DNA of 64,000 nucleotides from Rhodamnia argentea (taxonomy: Eukaryota; Streptophyta; Magnoliopsida; Myrtales; Myrtaceae): NCBI RefSeq assembly GCF_020921035.1, contig NC_063156.1, positions 25,778,283 through 25,842,282 on the forward strand, read 5' to 3'. The notes under the pieces were generated by a model, which saw only the letters and a list, made by a program, of their open reading frames with translations, made no database searches and was not told where the DNA came from. Position numbers and translations under genes: made by a program. Positions 49,616-62,026 of this stretch are shown piece by piece. Every line of letters begins with the position of its first letter. Positions within the stretch are counted from its first letter, which is position 1.

Positions 49616-50635
49616 AAACGAGATTAATAGCCAAATTCAAAATACGTGATTTAGTCGAAAATGAACACGAGAAAATTAGGGTTTGTCCATATTAATTCTT
49701 TACCATCTGTTTCGTCAAAATATTATAATTTTCCCATTTTAATTTTTTACTCAATTAAAAATATCCAAAACTTTTACAATATATATAAAAAAATATATTA
49801 ACACATGGATGCACATATAATTTTTGAAGATTTGTTTAATTCATATGATATTTTAAAGTTTGGCAGGAAAAAAAAAATTGTTTTTGCGGGTGATCGATCA
49901 TAAACAAAGAGGGCCGGTACTTGTGGCCTGAATTTCTACGTTGCTCTTATCTCTTTTTGGGTCGCGCTTGGCTTGCGCCGGGGGTTTTAGGATGTCAAGG
50001 CCTTGGTCAAGGGTCAACAATACATATCAAACTTTCACTTCACTTTTCACGACATACATAAGCGGCGGGCTAATTCACCGAACGGTTTTCAACTTTAGGT
50101 CCAATTCTAATCCCGCCGCCAGCTCTTTTTTTTTCTTGTTAAAACAAATCTCAAATCTACCTTCGTGTCCGAAAATCGTTGTTGAATTTTCCGCAAGATT
50201 ATCAACATCATGAACCCGCTGTCGTTTCATAGGAATGTGATGATGCGGACGAAGATGCAAGTTCTGAAAATGAAACTCGAAACTAGTGGCATTTTTTATT
50301 ATTATTATGAATAGGCAGGATTTTGGATCTAAGTGAAAGTTGTGGATTCCTTTTCACAGTGACGTGATAAGAGAATTCAACATGAATATCGACATGAAAG
50401 GAGGACTCGGAGACGTTCCTTGCTTACTCCATAAGTCAGACAATGAAAATTCTCATGCTACCGTCACGACGTCGTCATCTTCTCGGTGACGCAAGAACTT
50501 TGTCGAGAAGGCCTCGTGTGCTTTCGGTTTAGGATCTTCCATATAATAACTTAACAGAATGGTAAATAAAGCCAACGTGCTTTTGTGTCTATTTAAATCA
50601 GTAAACAACAATTTTTTTTATTTTTCAGAGGTAAT

Positions 50636-50900
50636 TACACGGATAATCTCCAAACTTTAGCCAAACGTGTAACGTTGTTCTTGAACTTTTAATTTATTTA
50701 ATATGGTTTCTGAACTTTAAATTGATGTATATTATCGTCTACGAACTTTTAATTTGTGCAATGTGCAATTAATTCAAGGACTGCACGAAAATATTCAATA
50801 TTCTCCGTGAATTTGAATTATTGGAATAACAACGTTGGATACTTCGAACAAATCAAATTGGATACGTATCAAAAGTTAAGATATTACATTGAATAAATTA
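50636..50900. repeat. Degenerate repeat related to the 35.0-kb fold-back element
   Basis: It contains several copies of the phrase gaacttttaattt(g/a)t, with partly reversed copies to the right (aaattaaaagtttaattatc). It is the same degenerate family as at 24.8 and 35.0 kb. Borders are approximate. Confidence 0.4.
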
Positions 50901-50937
50901 AAAGTTTAATTATCAATAATTGCACATTAAATCAAAG

Positions 50938-51286
50938 GCGGGAGAACACCTCAAGTGTCGATATTTGTGGATGACGCTCACTTTGGTGCGATTATTTAAG
51001 TGCCAATTTATGTGAGATCATCGGAATTTTTCATCGTTGACACTAAAATGATCGTATTTTCTCCGATTTGGCATTAAAATGATTATTTTTTTGGATCACT
51101 CAAGAGCCAATTTTTTTTAAAAACGATTATTTAAGTGTCAATTCCAGTGAAGTCTCCGAAATTTCTTGTCGTTAATACTAAAGTGATCGTGTTTTTTTTC
51201 GATTTGGCACTTAAGTGATTCAAAAAAATATTGACATCAAAGTGAACACCGTACATAAATTTTGACACTTGAGATGTTATTTTGGC
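50938..51286. mobile_element. Fold-back element with an 11-bp direct flanking repeat
   Basis: The 349-bp element has terminal inverted repeats of about 33 bp: gcgggagaacacctcaagtg on the left, and gccaaaataacatctcaagt as the reverse complement of the right. The perfect 11-bp repeat TTAAATCAAAG flanks it (50927-50937 and 51287-51297). Inside are two tandem, diverged copies of a unit of about 125 bp (gattatttaagtg(c/t)caatt...). There is no coding capacity. The TIR plus a 9-11 bp duplication suggests a Mutator-like MITE. Confidence 0.65.
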
Positions 51287-51297
51287 TTAAATCAAAG

Positions 51298-51562
51298 TCG
51301 ACTAATAGTTTATGTCTACGTTATTTTTATTTTTTAACAGTCGACAAGAATGGAAAAAAAAAAATAGACAAATTGACTAATTCACGCAATCAAGTCAAAA
51401 AAAGTCGACGCAGGTACGCGTACCGGGCGAGGAGGTAGCCGGTAGGTGCACCTCCTATAAGAAGCGGGACGAACGACATATCGCAGAGACTCGTCGTTCT
51501 TCTTCGATCTTCTGGTTCTCCACTCCAATCGCACTTCCACTCAGACAGGGAGAGATAGGGAG
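51298..51562 (+). other. Upstream region of the TMEM205-like gene
   Basis: A short AT-rich stretch, then a GC-richer segment with a pyrimidine-rich leader just before the ATG at 51563. No sharp TATA box is seen. Confidence 0.4.
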
Positions 51563-53614
51563 ATGGGGTGGCTGACGCGGTTCCTTGCGGTGGTGTCTTT
51601 CTTGGCCGTCGGAGTCATATTCTCGCCGGAGATTTTCGGGTCGAGCTCCGAGGGCCCGAAGTCTCCGACGGCAGCGACGATCTTGAAGCTGGCCCATCTC
51701 CTCGGCTTCGCCACCGCCTGGGGCGCCGCACTCTGGGTCACCTTCATCGGCGGCATCATCATGTTCAAGTAAGTCGTGGTGGTTGTTTCGTGCTTCTAGT
51801 CGTCGGAAACTTCGATGCGTTCCGGGTAGTTACGCGAGAAGAGTTATAGGGAACTTAGCGAGCTCAAATCGACGCACTTGGGCTTCCTTTGACCTTCGCG
51901 ACGGAAGATGTCAGCGTCATTGAATGAATCTGTGGAATCGTGTCATGCGGGCTGAGGTTTTAACATCGGCATACGACCTTTTGATCTTGGTGAAGCAATA
52001 TGTTAATGGCTCGTTGAATTCTGAAATTTCGCGATTGAGTCCTTCTGATACTGAAGATAAGAACAGAGAGAAACTACACTAGTCACAGACTCGTGTGTTC
52101 TTGAGTGGTTGAAATTGATAGAATCGTTAGCTCGAGAATGACTTCTCTGTTTGCATAATAAGATGTCTGAGTAGTTGTGTGGATAGAAAAATCTTTGTTT
52201 CAGGCACTTGTGTGATTCTATCTTTTAGCATCATCATTTGTAGGAACTGAACTTGCGTCTCATCAGTTTCAATTGTCAGTCTTGAGATCACAGTGCTAAG
52301 CAATGGTGGTCCTAGGATTTGGTTTTCTTGGGGATGGGAGATAGGAAACTTTGTGTCATCACAAAGCTTTCGGGTTAACATGGTACAACATCAAAATCGA
52401 CTAATAAATTAAGTTGAACTGCTTATGGGAGGGCACCAGCAGCATGGTCCCTTCAGCCTTCTTGACAGATTAGTGGACGGAAGAATTCCGGCGACTTTTG
52501 AGGTTTTTTGCTTTTCAGTTCATAATTTGCATGTCTAAGTATGATATTTCTCGAGAAAACATCGTGGAGCATGTAACATCAACTGGAAAAGGCTAAATGT
52601 TCAAGACGTGTTAGCTGATATCCTTCTTTGAAAGCAGAAATCTTCCGAGACACCAGTTTGGTAATTTGCAAAGCAAGATGTTTCCTGCATATTTCACGAT
52701 GGTTGCAGTGTGCTGTGCCATTTCAGTGGCTTCATTTGGATATCTACACCCATTCAAGTCATCATCCACAACAGAGAAGTACCAGCTAGGGTTTCTGCTC
52801 TCTGCCGTTGCTTTCAACCTCACGAATTTGTTTGTCTTCACCCCCATGACCATTGAGGTGGGTAACTTGAGAGATCCCAATTTACCTTGTACTTTTGAAA
52901 TGTATCTATCAGTTTTAACTTTCTGTAAAAGAAGTAGAGCTTTTGTGGGCAAGATGTTTTCACTGACGTTGAAATCCTGATTTCCTGCTGTTCACTTATT
53001 TGCTGATAAATACTGAGAGGATTGTGTGATTTTCATTTGAATCTCATGTTGAGGGATCATCCGGCTCCTTAAATTGAAAACTGAAGCAACTAATTTTTGG
53101 TTTGTGAGAAAATTTCCGCTGCAAGTCTTTTGTAAGGTCAGTTCACACGGATGAAAATTTGGTCTAATTGGCATTTTCTTGGAAAAGGAAATCAAGCTAG
53201 CTGCATTTAGCTGCTATTTATGCAGCATAAAAAGTTGAATATTTTCTGTTCCTGAAAGTTCCAGGAAGTAAATATGCACTTGATAAACACATCTCCTCTC
53301 CTATGCGGGGCTAATTGATATTTCTGTTTTATATTTTGTTTTGTCAAAGACATTGGATCTTTTCTATGATCTCATTTGGCTGTATCACTGTGGATTAGAT
53401 GATGAAACAAAGACACAAAGTGGAGAAAGAAGAGAACATTGGGAATGAGGTTGGATGGACCAAGAACAAAGAAGTTGCCAAGGCCAATCCAAAATTAGCT
53501 GCCATGAACAAGAAGTTTGGGATGATTCACGGCTTGTCATCTCTTGCAAATATAATGGCCTTTGGTAGCCTTGCCATGCACTCATGGTATTTGGCTAGTA
53601 AGATAAATTTGTGA
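51563..53614 (+). CDS. TMEM205-like (DUF4149) membrane protein
   Basis: Three coding exons (51563-51768, 52638-52857, 53399-53614) join in frame to 213 aa. Four hydrophobic segments are visible: the N-terminal FLAVVSFLAVGVIF, LAHLLGFATAWGAALWVTFIGGIIMF, the exon-2 pair YFTMVAVCCAISVASFGYL and LGFLLSAVAFNLTNLFVF, and a C-terminal one around HGLSSLANIMAFGSLAMHSW. The loop KNLPRHQFGNLQSKMFPAYF and the charged stretch KQRHKVEKEE are typical of plant DUF4149 proteins such as Arabidopsis At3g62580. The biochemical role is unknown. Human TMEM205 has been linked to drug resistance, which says little about plants. It is convergent with ERDJ3B. Confidence 0.88.
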
Positions 53615-55811
53615 AGCAAAGTATATCCCTCTCAGCAAATTGTCGGTTCTGGTCATATTACTGTAAAAGCAAGTAGTCATTGCTGCTTTCTCTTGGGAAG
53701 GATATTTTAATGGTTTCCTGAATGTACTATTGAGTTATGCGCACAGGGACATATTGTCGCTTGAATAAAGCTCACATACTGCCTCAGCTGTGGCTGGGTT
53801 CTCCCTTTGCGAATAGAAAGTTGACTTCTGTGTTTGTTGTCATGCATATAGCCTTGTGCAAAATCTACTGCAGCTGCGGTTCTTCATGTACCTTTCTGAA
53901 GTAAAATCGACAGTGGATGTTCTGAAGATGGCTTAATAAAGTTCTGCTTCTTGGTACCATGTTGCCTTGTTATGGGAAAATAACGTCCTACAATTGGACA
54001 TATGTTTACTCCGTTTGTAAAAATGAAATTGGAGATGTGTTTTCTCGACTGCATGACATTATAAGGAGTTGCTCTTGAATTGAGTTTTGTACATCGATAC
54101 ATCATTGAATACATCCTGAAATGCCCCTCCTTGGGTCTTCTGATCTGTATGAACACCATGACTGCAACTCTGCGACGTCATTACATGGCTAATGCTGCCT
54201 TGAAGCGGTTATTACTGCAATAACTTTCCGTCTTGAATATCTTTATGTAGCGCAACAGGAGGGCTCTTTCGTTACGTGCATCCCTATGTGTTAATGCCAG
54301 TGGTGCGTGCTGTCTCGCTGATGGAACTCGGGGATCCTTAGGAAAGTTCTTCTGCTAGCAAGTTCGGTCATAGGCCGGTTTCTGACCGATCGAGATAAAG
54401 GGTACTGCTCTGCAAAGAAGATGAGTCCATGCGGTAAAGTGCATTCTTCTCCTCTTTCTATAGATGGGAGGATTGTTCTTCAGGGTGAAGAGCGTATTTG
54501 AGAGACGGCCATGGAAGGCGAAAGGATGATTTGAACATGATGGGAAATTTAACATTCTTCCTGGGGGTTACAAGAAAAGCAAACAAAGGCCGGCATGTTC
54601 ATATTTCAAGAAAAATATGCTGGAGAACTGTGAAATGATGGACACGCCCATGTGTTCCTCTACCACGCTTGATATAAAATAAAATGGTGAGTCACTTGAT
54701 CCTAAGCTCTATAAAAGTACGATATGAAGTGTATCCAGGCCTAATATACTGTTCAGTAATTGTATGTGGGCTTGCTTTTATTCAGCTCATAAAGAATCGC
54801 ATCTAACTAATAATAAAATTATATTAAAACAATTCCTAAGTTAGGTTTATAGTATCCTAAAAATTGATATTTCCATGTTATTAGGATATTCTGATGTTGA
54901 TTTTACAGATTGCAAAATCGATAGAAAGAGTAATATCTCGAATTTGTTAATTAATGTGTTGCATGATCTTGGCTTGGCCGTCTACCAGCCAAACATTCCG
55001 GTGGACAAATAGGCACTCGTTGCCAAAGGTTACCCTCGTTTGCATAGCTTATAAAAATAAATGAAAAAAAATTAAGACGTAAATTATAATTGATAATAAA
55101 AAAATATTTTTCATTAACTAATTTATTTTAATTCATACAAGAAATATTTTTTTAAAAAAATAAATTTTAAATCATTCATTTTTCGTAAAAATATTTCTGT
55201 GAATGATCAAGATTTTTATTTTCGTACATTTTATATACGATAAGAACGATTATTTTCAAGAAGATATTTTTAAAAAAAATTATTTTCCGTGAAATAAACA
55301 AATTTAGCCAAAATTCAATAACCACAGCACCATCAAAATGATCACATCCACTAGTGTAAGTACAATTACACTCGAACACACTGACTAGATTGATCGACTC
55401 CCTGTCCTGTGCACACGGATGCCAAAACTTGTTCATACCGACCTTTAAAGAAATATCACAGTATCCATCCATCCATCCAAGTAATATATGAGCAAATATC
55501 TGTCATTCCGTTGCTTCTAATTTGCTATTCAGTCATCTCAAATTTAGTCAAAACAAGGGAGAGAAATACTATAACTCGACCGGGCATAAGACAGCGCTCA
55601 AAAGTGCAGAGGTCCCCAACTTGCAGTACTCCAATTGAATTACAGCGGAGACATCTTTCGGCATGAACTATCTAATTGCTAGTCCTAGAAAGCTAAAAAA
55701 AACAAGGTGAAAGAGAGTGAGGGGGAAAATTTCTGTGTTTCCTCTGACTTTCAATAACCTCCGTCAAATTACAGTAAAAAACGTTTTAGAGCCCTAAGTA
55801 CTCTCTGCACC
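53615..55811. other. Convergent intergenic region, TMEM205-like to ERDJ3B
   Basis: This holds 3' flanks of both genes. A very AT-rich segment (about 55040-55315) ends with the reverse complement of gtttgtttcacggaaaataa, resembling the start of the element at 9.67 kb, so it may be another copy of an AT-rich MITE. No gene is recognised. Confidence 0.45.
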
Positions 55812-55852
55812 CTAGCCTAAAACATTTTTGATCTTTGATTTCTGGTCTTCTG
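55812..55852 (-). pseudogene. Displaced 3' end of the ERDJ3B frame
   Basis: This stretch still reads well in the original frame (residues like [13 protein letters not shown] before a TAG at 55812-55814), but lies beyond the frameshift stop. Its conservation suggests that the one-base loss is recent or is an assembly error. Confidence 0.7.
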
Positions 55853-58800
55853 TTAGTGAAGTGGGAAATAGAACCTCAAAATTGACATATAGATCTCCTT
55901 TTTTGTGCTGTAGTACAATGGCATCCCTTCTCCTTTGAACTTTCGCACTTCCTTGGGCTTAGTAATCCCCTGGCGTTGCAAAATTTTTAAAACTAGAAGG
56001 TTAGCATCATTTTCCAATGAATTGCTTCACCGTAATTTATGAAGACAAGCAAAATAACTTTGGCAATGACGGGAATAGCTTCACCCTCTTGCTTACCTTC
56101 GAGCTAATGTCAACCAAATGTTCATCAAGGTGCTTAATGGTTTTCTCAAAACCAACAAGAGCTTGAACCTGCGGAACATAACATTTCAGAGGTCAATCCT
56201 CCACTGATAAACAGAAACATCCAGATACTGCGCCATATTTACCAATGTTATGGTGACAGTCATATGTAAGTCATCGCCTTCCCTTCTGAAATGGTCATGT
56301 GGAGCTGTTCGTATGCGGAACTGCCAGAGAAAGGCGGTTAGCTTATGTTTTAGAAAACAACTGCCCGATACTTACAACTGAAGCTATAGACTCACCTTCA
56401 AGTCACCAGGTTCTCCATCAATTTTAGGTTCACCATCTTCAAAAAAATTTACTTCCTATCGAGAAGAATCCAAAGGTACATTTAAGAATCAAATAATGTG
56501 AAATAGGATAAGAAAAGGGGAAACAATAAAATTCCCATCATAATCTATGTCTTTCAGTTCACAATGCAAGAGATCATAAAAGGATGTTAATGTCCAGTGG
56601 GAGGAAAAAAAGTGCAACAACTAATATTACTTATGGCATGTAGAGGCGTCTAGAAAACCTACACCGACAGTTAAAGACACTAACAGAAAAAAATCTATCA
56701 AGTGCCAGAGAAGCACCAATGCCACAAAATGCATGAAAATATGGACCTCAATAAAAGGTACCTAAACCCAGTAAGTGTGCAAAGAAAAGGTCCCATCAAA
56801 TATACTTGCTGCATTCGGGTTCCCATAAGATATTATTATTCCAAATAATCCTATAGCAGCAACGATCTTTTTCATGAGGAAGGTTGTGCAAAATCAAGAA
56901 GATCACCGAGCAGCACCGTAGCACCTATTATAGCTAACAATTTCAATTTCTATGACAAAAGTTCCATGAACTATATGGAAACTTTTGTAGCAACAGATAA
57001 GTTTGATACCTAAGTTATAAAGTCAATCAAGAAAATTGCATTGAAATAGCAAAAGCTTACTTGTCCATCTTGCATCCCCTTCTCGATATCGACGGTGAGA
57101 AAATATCCTTCTCGTTCATACTTAACATTTTGGCATTGCTCGCATACCTGAAAGAACAGAGACTATCATTATTAGCATCTCCAAACATCTAATGATATAT
57201 AAGCTTAACCAAAAAAAAAAAAAAACATCTAATGATATATATACAAGGTAAATCTATAGTTCCACAAGAAATGAGAGTAAAGCCTTAAAAGTATGAAAGG
57301 ATCACGCTAGTGATGATGCACGCATAAAATTGTATTGAAGAAGAACGAAGAGAGACAAATTTTAGCAGAGCTTCAACTTGACATACTATCAACAGGTCTA
57401 TTTTTCCACGAAATAAGCAGAGCAACAATATACCTGCTCTGTCATCTGTTGGAACATCCCCGGACCTATTTGCCTGTGATAAACCTCATTCCTACAGTTG
57501 CATCGTCTCTTTCCTGGAGCTGGCTTTATAACATTTTTCTCCCTCCAAACCTGGTGATAATCACCAGAACACAGCATAAGGAAAACATATGTTTAACCAA
57601 AAAACTACCTAAAGACTAACTTAACTCGTGACTCACTGCAACAAAGTAAGAGAGGGGAAAAAGTGAAGGCCTGAATACCAGGTAAAAGATAATTTATTTC
57701 CCGGATACCATAAATTCTCACGTTAGTTACCATTTAAAAAGATTCTATCCAGAAGGACAGACATGCAATTTAATTTTATTCTGATTAACATCAGATTCCA
57801 CTCAGAAGAATAGGAATACAGTCTTAGAACGCAACAATCAGGAATAGGATAAGTTGGAAATGGACAAAGAAAAATAATAAATTCACACAAGTAGTGGCCA
57901 GTTTGGTAGGAGAAGAAAGAAACAAAATAGAAGATTGGTTATGAGGATATTTGATACTTTTGCTTCTTTCTTTCTTCTCTTTTTTGGAAGAGGTGTTATA
58001 TCGTAAGAAGACACCTTGACCACTTTACTGAGAATCGTTGTATTAACACAAAGTAGTTCTGCCTCATTTATATTAGCTAACACTATAGAGATGCATGTAA
58101 AAGAAGAATATGACTGAAGAACAGTATCTTGATTATTGTATTTTCTGTCTGCTGCAACTAGAGCAAAATATACAGAGATGGAATACAAGAGATGGACTCC
58201 ATGCAACATAAGTATCCGTGCTCCAAAGATCATATTCACAAATTGGGCCAGTGATTGAATTGAAGCACAGTGCACACACTCGCTATGCAAATACACAAAA
58301 GATCATTAAATCCCAATACAATTTGACAAATCCCACATTGCAGACATACTTAGTACCTTTAACGAACCTCCCATATACAAATCTTCAAGTGTTGCGTCCA
58401 ACTCAACAATCACTTCATCACCTTTTGGAATTTGCTCTTCCTCTTCCATCCGCCCTCCACCACCGAACATTCTGGGGAATCATAAATTAGTAAGAAATCC
58501 TAGAAAGATGAACCTACTGACCAAAACTTTTCTTAAGGTATTGTAAAGGAGGCATTACTAACTATTGAAAATTTCCTCACAACACAGTCTATCTATGATC
58601 TGAAATAAGTTGAAGGACAGGGTGCAATTTTGCTTTTCAGCATGCGGACAATGTAATGACCCGATTCGGTCCACTTGGAAGTCCTACAAAGGACTATTAG
58701 AAGCATCTACACAAGGTGCTGACCATTTAAGGTGGATGTTGACTGATAAATTCAACAGCTTCCAACCTATGTAAGGACAAAACCGCAGGGATGGGCGACA

Positions 58801-59758
58801 CAGACAATTTTCAGAGTTAATCCAAGGGTGTTGCAGAGAAGTTCCAAACTTATTAGAAGTTCCCAACTTATACTAATTGCTACATCCAAAAATCATAACA
58901 ACCACGTGGATAACTCTGGTTCATAGTGGTTTTATTGGCTAAGGAATGAAACACTGAATAAAAGCATCATGCCTTCCCATCCTAGAATCCTAATGAAACC
59001 AAAAAAAGCAAGAAGCTCAATCATTTTCATGGGCAAACCTAACGGGTGCGCTAAAATTCACCTCTGCAGTATCTCAAAGACCTCAATGGAGGTCCTCCGT
59101 GCCTTTTTTTTTTAACTACTTTCATATTCGATTCAACATGAATGGACACAACTTACGATTCGAATATGTCTTGTATGTTCATTCCCATTCCTCCGCCTCT
59201 GCCACCGCTAGCTGCATGCTGTTTAAGGCCCTCTTCTCCATACCTATCATAAATGCTCCTCTTCTCGCTGTCCGACAACACCTCATACGCTGATCCATCA
59301 AAGCAAAAAGTCGGTAACAAACGAACACAAACACACTTAAAGACAACCTCCCAAAATCCACAATCAAACTCGCAATAAAAAATCATTGTGACCTAAAAGG
59401 ATTTACCATTGCTGATGTCAGCGAATTTCTTATTAGCCTCCTCGTTGCCTTGATTCTTGTCGGGGTGGTACTTCAATGCCAGCTTCCGATACGCTCTCTT
59501 GATCTGCTCGTCCGAAGCACCCTTCGGCACTTGCAATATGTCGTAGTAACTCTGTCTGCAAACACGTCCAACATGTCAGGGATCGCGACAAGCATAACCA
59601 GAGACACGCATCGCTTACATCGCTATCAGTCTAGTCTATGCAGCACACAATCCGGAAGCTAAAATCACGAATAGTCGAGATGCGTACCCTGCAATGGCGA
59701 TTAAGGCACTGCACAGAGCGCAGAGCAGGAACAAGAGCTTATTCCTCGGATTCGCCAT
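55853..59758 (-). CDS. ERDJ3B: ER-lumen DnaJ co-chaperone ERDJ3B, with a C-terminal frameshift
   Basis: Ten coding exons: 59758-59688, 59555-59407, 59289-59157, 58471-58357, 57550-57434, 57147-57061, 56455-56396, 56320-56243, 56168-56097, and 55969 onward. ERDJ3B works with BiP and SDF2 in the ER lumen in protein quality control, including that of immune receptors. Visible parts: signal peptide (residues 1 to about 23), J domain with HPD at 54-56, a Gly-rich segment, a substrate-binding region with CNC...CEQC cysteines, and the DnaJ C-terminal domain. Exons 1-9 are intact. In exon 10, after K318, one A is missing from a run (six T on the plus strand, 55899-55904). The frame as given reads 14 novel residues and stops at 55853-55855 (332 aa). 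With a seventh A the frame would run on to the TAG at 55812-55814 and a 346-codon length, as in Arabidopsis At3g62600. It may be a homopolymer sequencing error or a real truncation. Confidence 0.93.
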
Positions 59759-60058
59759 GGAGAGAGCTCGGATCTCTCCGGTTACGGATTACCTTGAGTC
59801 CCACTGAACGTCCGATCCCGTGTAATTCGATTCGATATGCAAACTGATCGAGAGTTAGGGTTCTCGGAGGACACGAGCGACAATGTGCGTCTCCTTCGGA
59901 TGTAATCGAATGGAGCTCGTGGAAGACGGTTAAAACGACCTCCCGTATCGACAAGACGACTTGACTTGTGAACTTTTGACGAGGGAGGGGACACTTTATG
60001 CTTAGCTACGTGTTTCTGACGAAACTGACCAATAGGAGCAAGGCTTTGGGTTTCTCAG

Positions 60059-60077
60059 CCAATAGAAGATTGCCACG
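60059..60077. promoter_or_regulatory. Perfect ER stress response element (ERSE-I) upstream of ERDJ3B
   Basis: CCAAT-N9-CCACG with exactly nine spacer bases, about 300 bp upstream of the ERDJ3B ATG. In plants and animals this bipartite element is bound by NF-Y with bZIP28/ATF6-type factors and drives unfolded-protein-response genes. A TATA-like CATAAA lies on the minus strand near 59998. This supports ER-stress control of ERDJ3B. Confidence 0.75.
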
Positions 60078-60342
60078 TGGGTGGTGCCACGCTTTGCTCC
60101 GCTATTTGTTACGAGGTCACCAGACGGAGTCCTCCGTCCCCGGCACGGTCGCACCCTGCCCCAAGAAAATTTTGCGACGGGATGATTTGGTTTCATGGAA
60201 AATCAGAAATTGATGATGAGTTTCAAATGTTCTCTTCAATGATCAAAGTTATTTTTTGTTAAATCATTATTCAAACTAAAAAAAGTAATTAAATAAGAAG
60301 TTTTCGTGGAATAAATGTGAATTTTCACATTCAATTTTTGGC

Positions 60343-61310
60343 TTAATTTATTTTTTGAAAAAATATTTTTCTTCATTTTTCAATATTTGGATGGCTTAAA
60401 AATTGGGTCAGTTGAATATTTATGATTAAATTCATGAAAACGATTTTTCCTTTAAAATACCAAAAATTATTTTGAAATCAATTTTCAAAATATGACTTTA
60501 TATCGGAGTTTGGACTAAAAACTCTAGGTTTAGGCATGAGAACCCCAATGCTCGCTATCGAATCCTTAGCAACAGACTAGGTCAAGAGGATGAAGCTAGT
60601 CCGGTGTCCACCGAGGTCCTCGAGGCCAAGCTCAGGTCCAAAGAGCGCCCCGAGCCCCATCTCCTAGGTTAGGATCCATAGAGGTTGGGCTCGAGATATG
60701 AGTGCCCGAGTTCAAGTTCACAAAGGCCATGCCAAGGGCCAAGGTACCCTTGTCCAGTTACTTGACGCCTTGGTTCGAGTCCATAAGGGCTAAGCCCGAG
60801 ACCTTGATCATTGTGCTCGAATCCTTAACACTTAGGCTTGGGGTCCATTGATTGAGACTCAGCTCAAGTACATAAAAGTTACGTGCAAGACCCCGGTACT
60901 AGAATTGCCGGGCCTTTGTAGTCCCATATTCGGGTCCTCGAGCGCCCGTCCAATTGGCCATCGAGGCTAGGCTTGGGATCCCAAAGCTAATGCCCGCTTA
61001 AACCCGTGTCCATTGAGGCTGGGCTCAAGCATCCGCACATTGGTCCCTAGGGCGTGAGATCCTACACCCGAACAAGTTTTCCATTACCCGAGTCCATCGA
61101 GACCGAGCTTGGCTCCTTAGTGTCATCGCCCGGATCCATCGAACGACTATCAAAATTCAAGACACTCATAAGATTGTCCGGAGGATCGACCATGCCAATG
61201 AACCTAAGTAAGTCTTTCAATTACTTTGTCCGAACCCCGACATGTAAAATTTTGGGTATTTTCTATGATGAAATGAAGAAAAATATTTTCTTTCAACTTA
61301 ATGAGTCATA
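60343..61310. repeat. Repeat-rich block with inverted ends and a degenerate tandem array
   Basis: The outer parts (gaaaaaatatttttcttcatt near 60356; reverse complement at about 61275-61300) are inverted copies. Between about 60535 and 61150 there is a degenerate tandem array. Its phrase varies around cccgagtccatcgaggctgggctcgag at irregular spacings, and is distinctly more GC-rich than the flanks. There is no stable reading frame. It is probably an old non-autonomous element carrying a minisatellite. It lies in the shared upstream region of ERDJ3B and the PDI gene. Confidence 0.45.
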
Positions 61311-61339
61311 GTGGATAAGGTAGATTTCATGTTATTTTC

Positions 61340-61485
61340 GGATGGCTATCGTCGGATAGAGTTGTATAGTAGCATTTCACGTCTAAAATAAATCATCGAA
61401 GTTTCAATTTCTGTGTGGCCGGATAGAGTTGTATAGTAACATTTCGCGTCCGAAATAAATCATCGAAGTTTCAATTTCTGTGTGA
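61340..61485. repeat. Short direct duplication
   Basis: The phrase ggatagagttgtatagta, followed by catttc(a/g)cgtc(t/c)(a/g)aaataaatcatcgaag, occurs twice in direct orientation (starting at about 61353 and 61422), nearly identical. This is a recent local tandem duplication with a unit of about 69 bp. Confidence 0.75.
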
Positions 61486-61658
61486 CCGTCTTGTGCTTCG
61501 CACTCTATTTTTGAACCGACTTTATCGGTTACGTACCGCTTTTTCCGTCCTCGGAAGAAATAGAGAGAGTATGAACGGGATTTGCTAAACGGCGACCCTA
61601 TTTCCGTCTTCCAGAAACTCCCAGTTCCATCCTCTCACAGACGGCCACGTAATAAATT

Positions 61659-61772
61659 CCACGTCACCGATCAACTTTACCTCACTACTCAAGCATCCAC
61701 CGTTAGATCATAGGACCAACACCGCGAGGGACCCCTTCTCGCCCCGGACAACAATACTGACGCGCCACGTCA
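61659..61772 (+). promoter_or_regulatory. Two UPRE-like sites upstream of the PDI gene
   Basis: CCACGTCA occurs at 61659-61666 and 61765-61772. The reverse complement TGACGTGG matches the plant UPR bZIP site (TGACGTGR) bound by bZIP60/bZIP28. They lie 255-370 bp before the PDI ATG. Such sites can also bind other ACGT bZIPs, so ER-stress function is inferred. Confidence 0.55.
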
Positions 61773-61864
61773 AGATCACCGTAACAGGACGATACCCGAA
61801 CTAGATCGGACGGCTCAGAGAGCGCAGGTTAAGTCGTGGGGTAGGCAATTCTGCCCCACTATGG

Positions 61865-61873
61865 TATATATAA
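61865..61873 (+). promoter_or_regulatory. TATA box of the PDI gene
   Basis: TATATATAA, about 155 bp before the start codon, followed by a CT-rich leader. No upstream ATG is seen in the last 75 bp of the leader. Confidence 0.5.
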
Positions 61874-62026
61874 TTAAATAACCTGCCACCACCCAATAAA
61901 TAAAACAATCTAAAAAAAGGACCTCCTAAGACACTTATATTAATAAGTTATCTCTCTCCCTCTCGGTCGTCTTCAAGCTTAGACAAAGGGAAATCACATA
62001 GCAAGACTCAGGCACAGTCGAGAACA

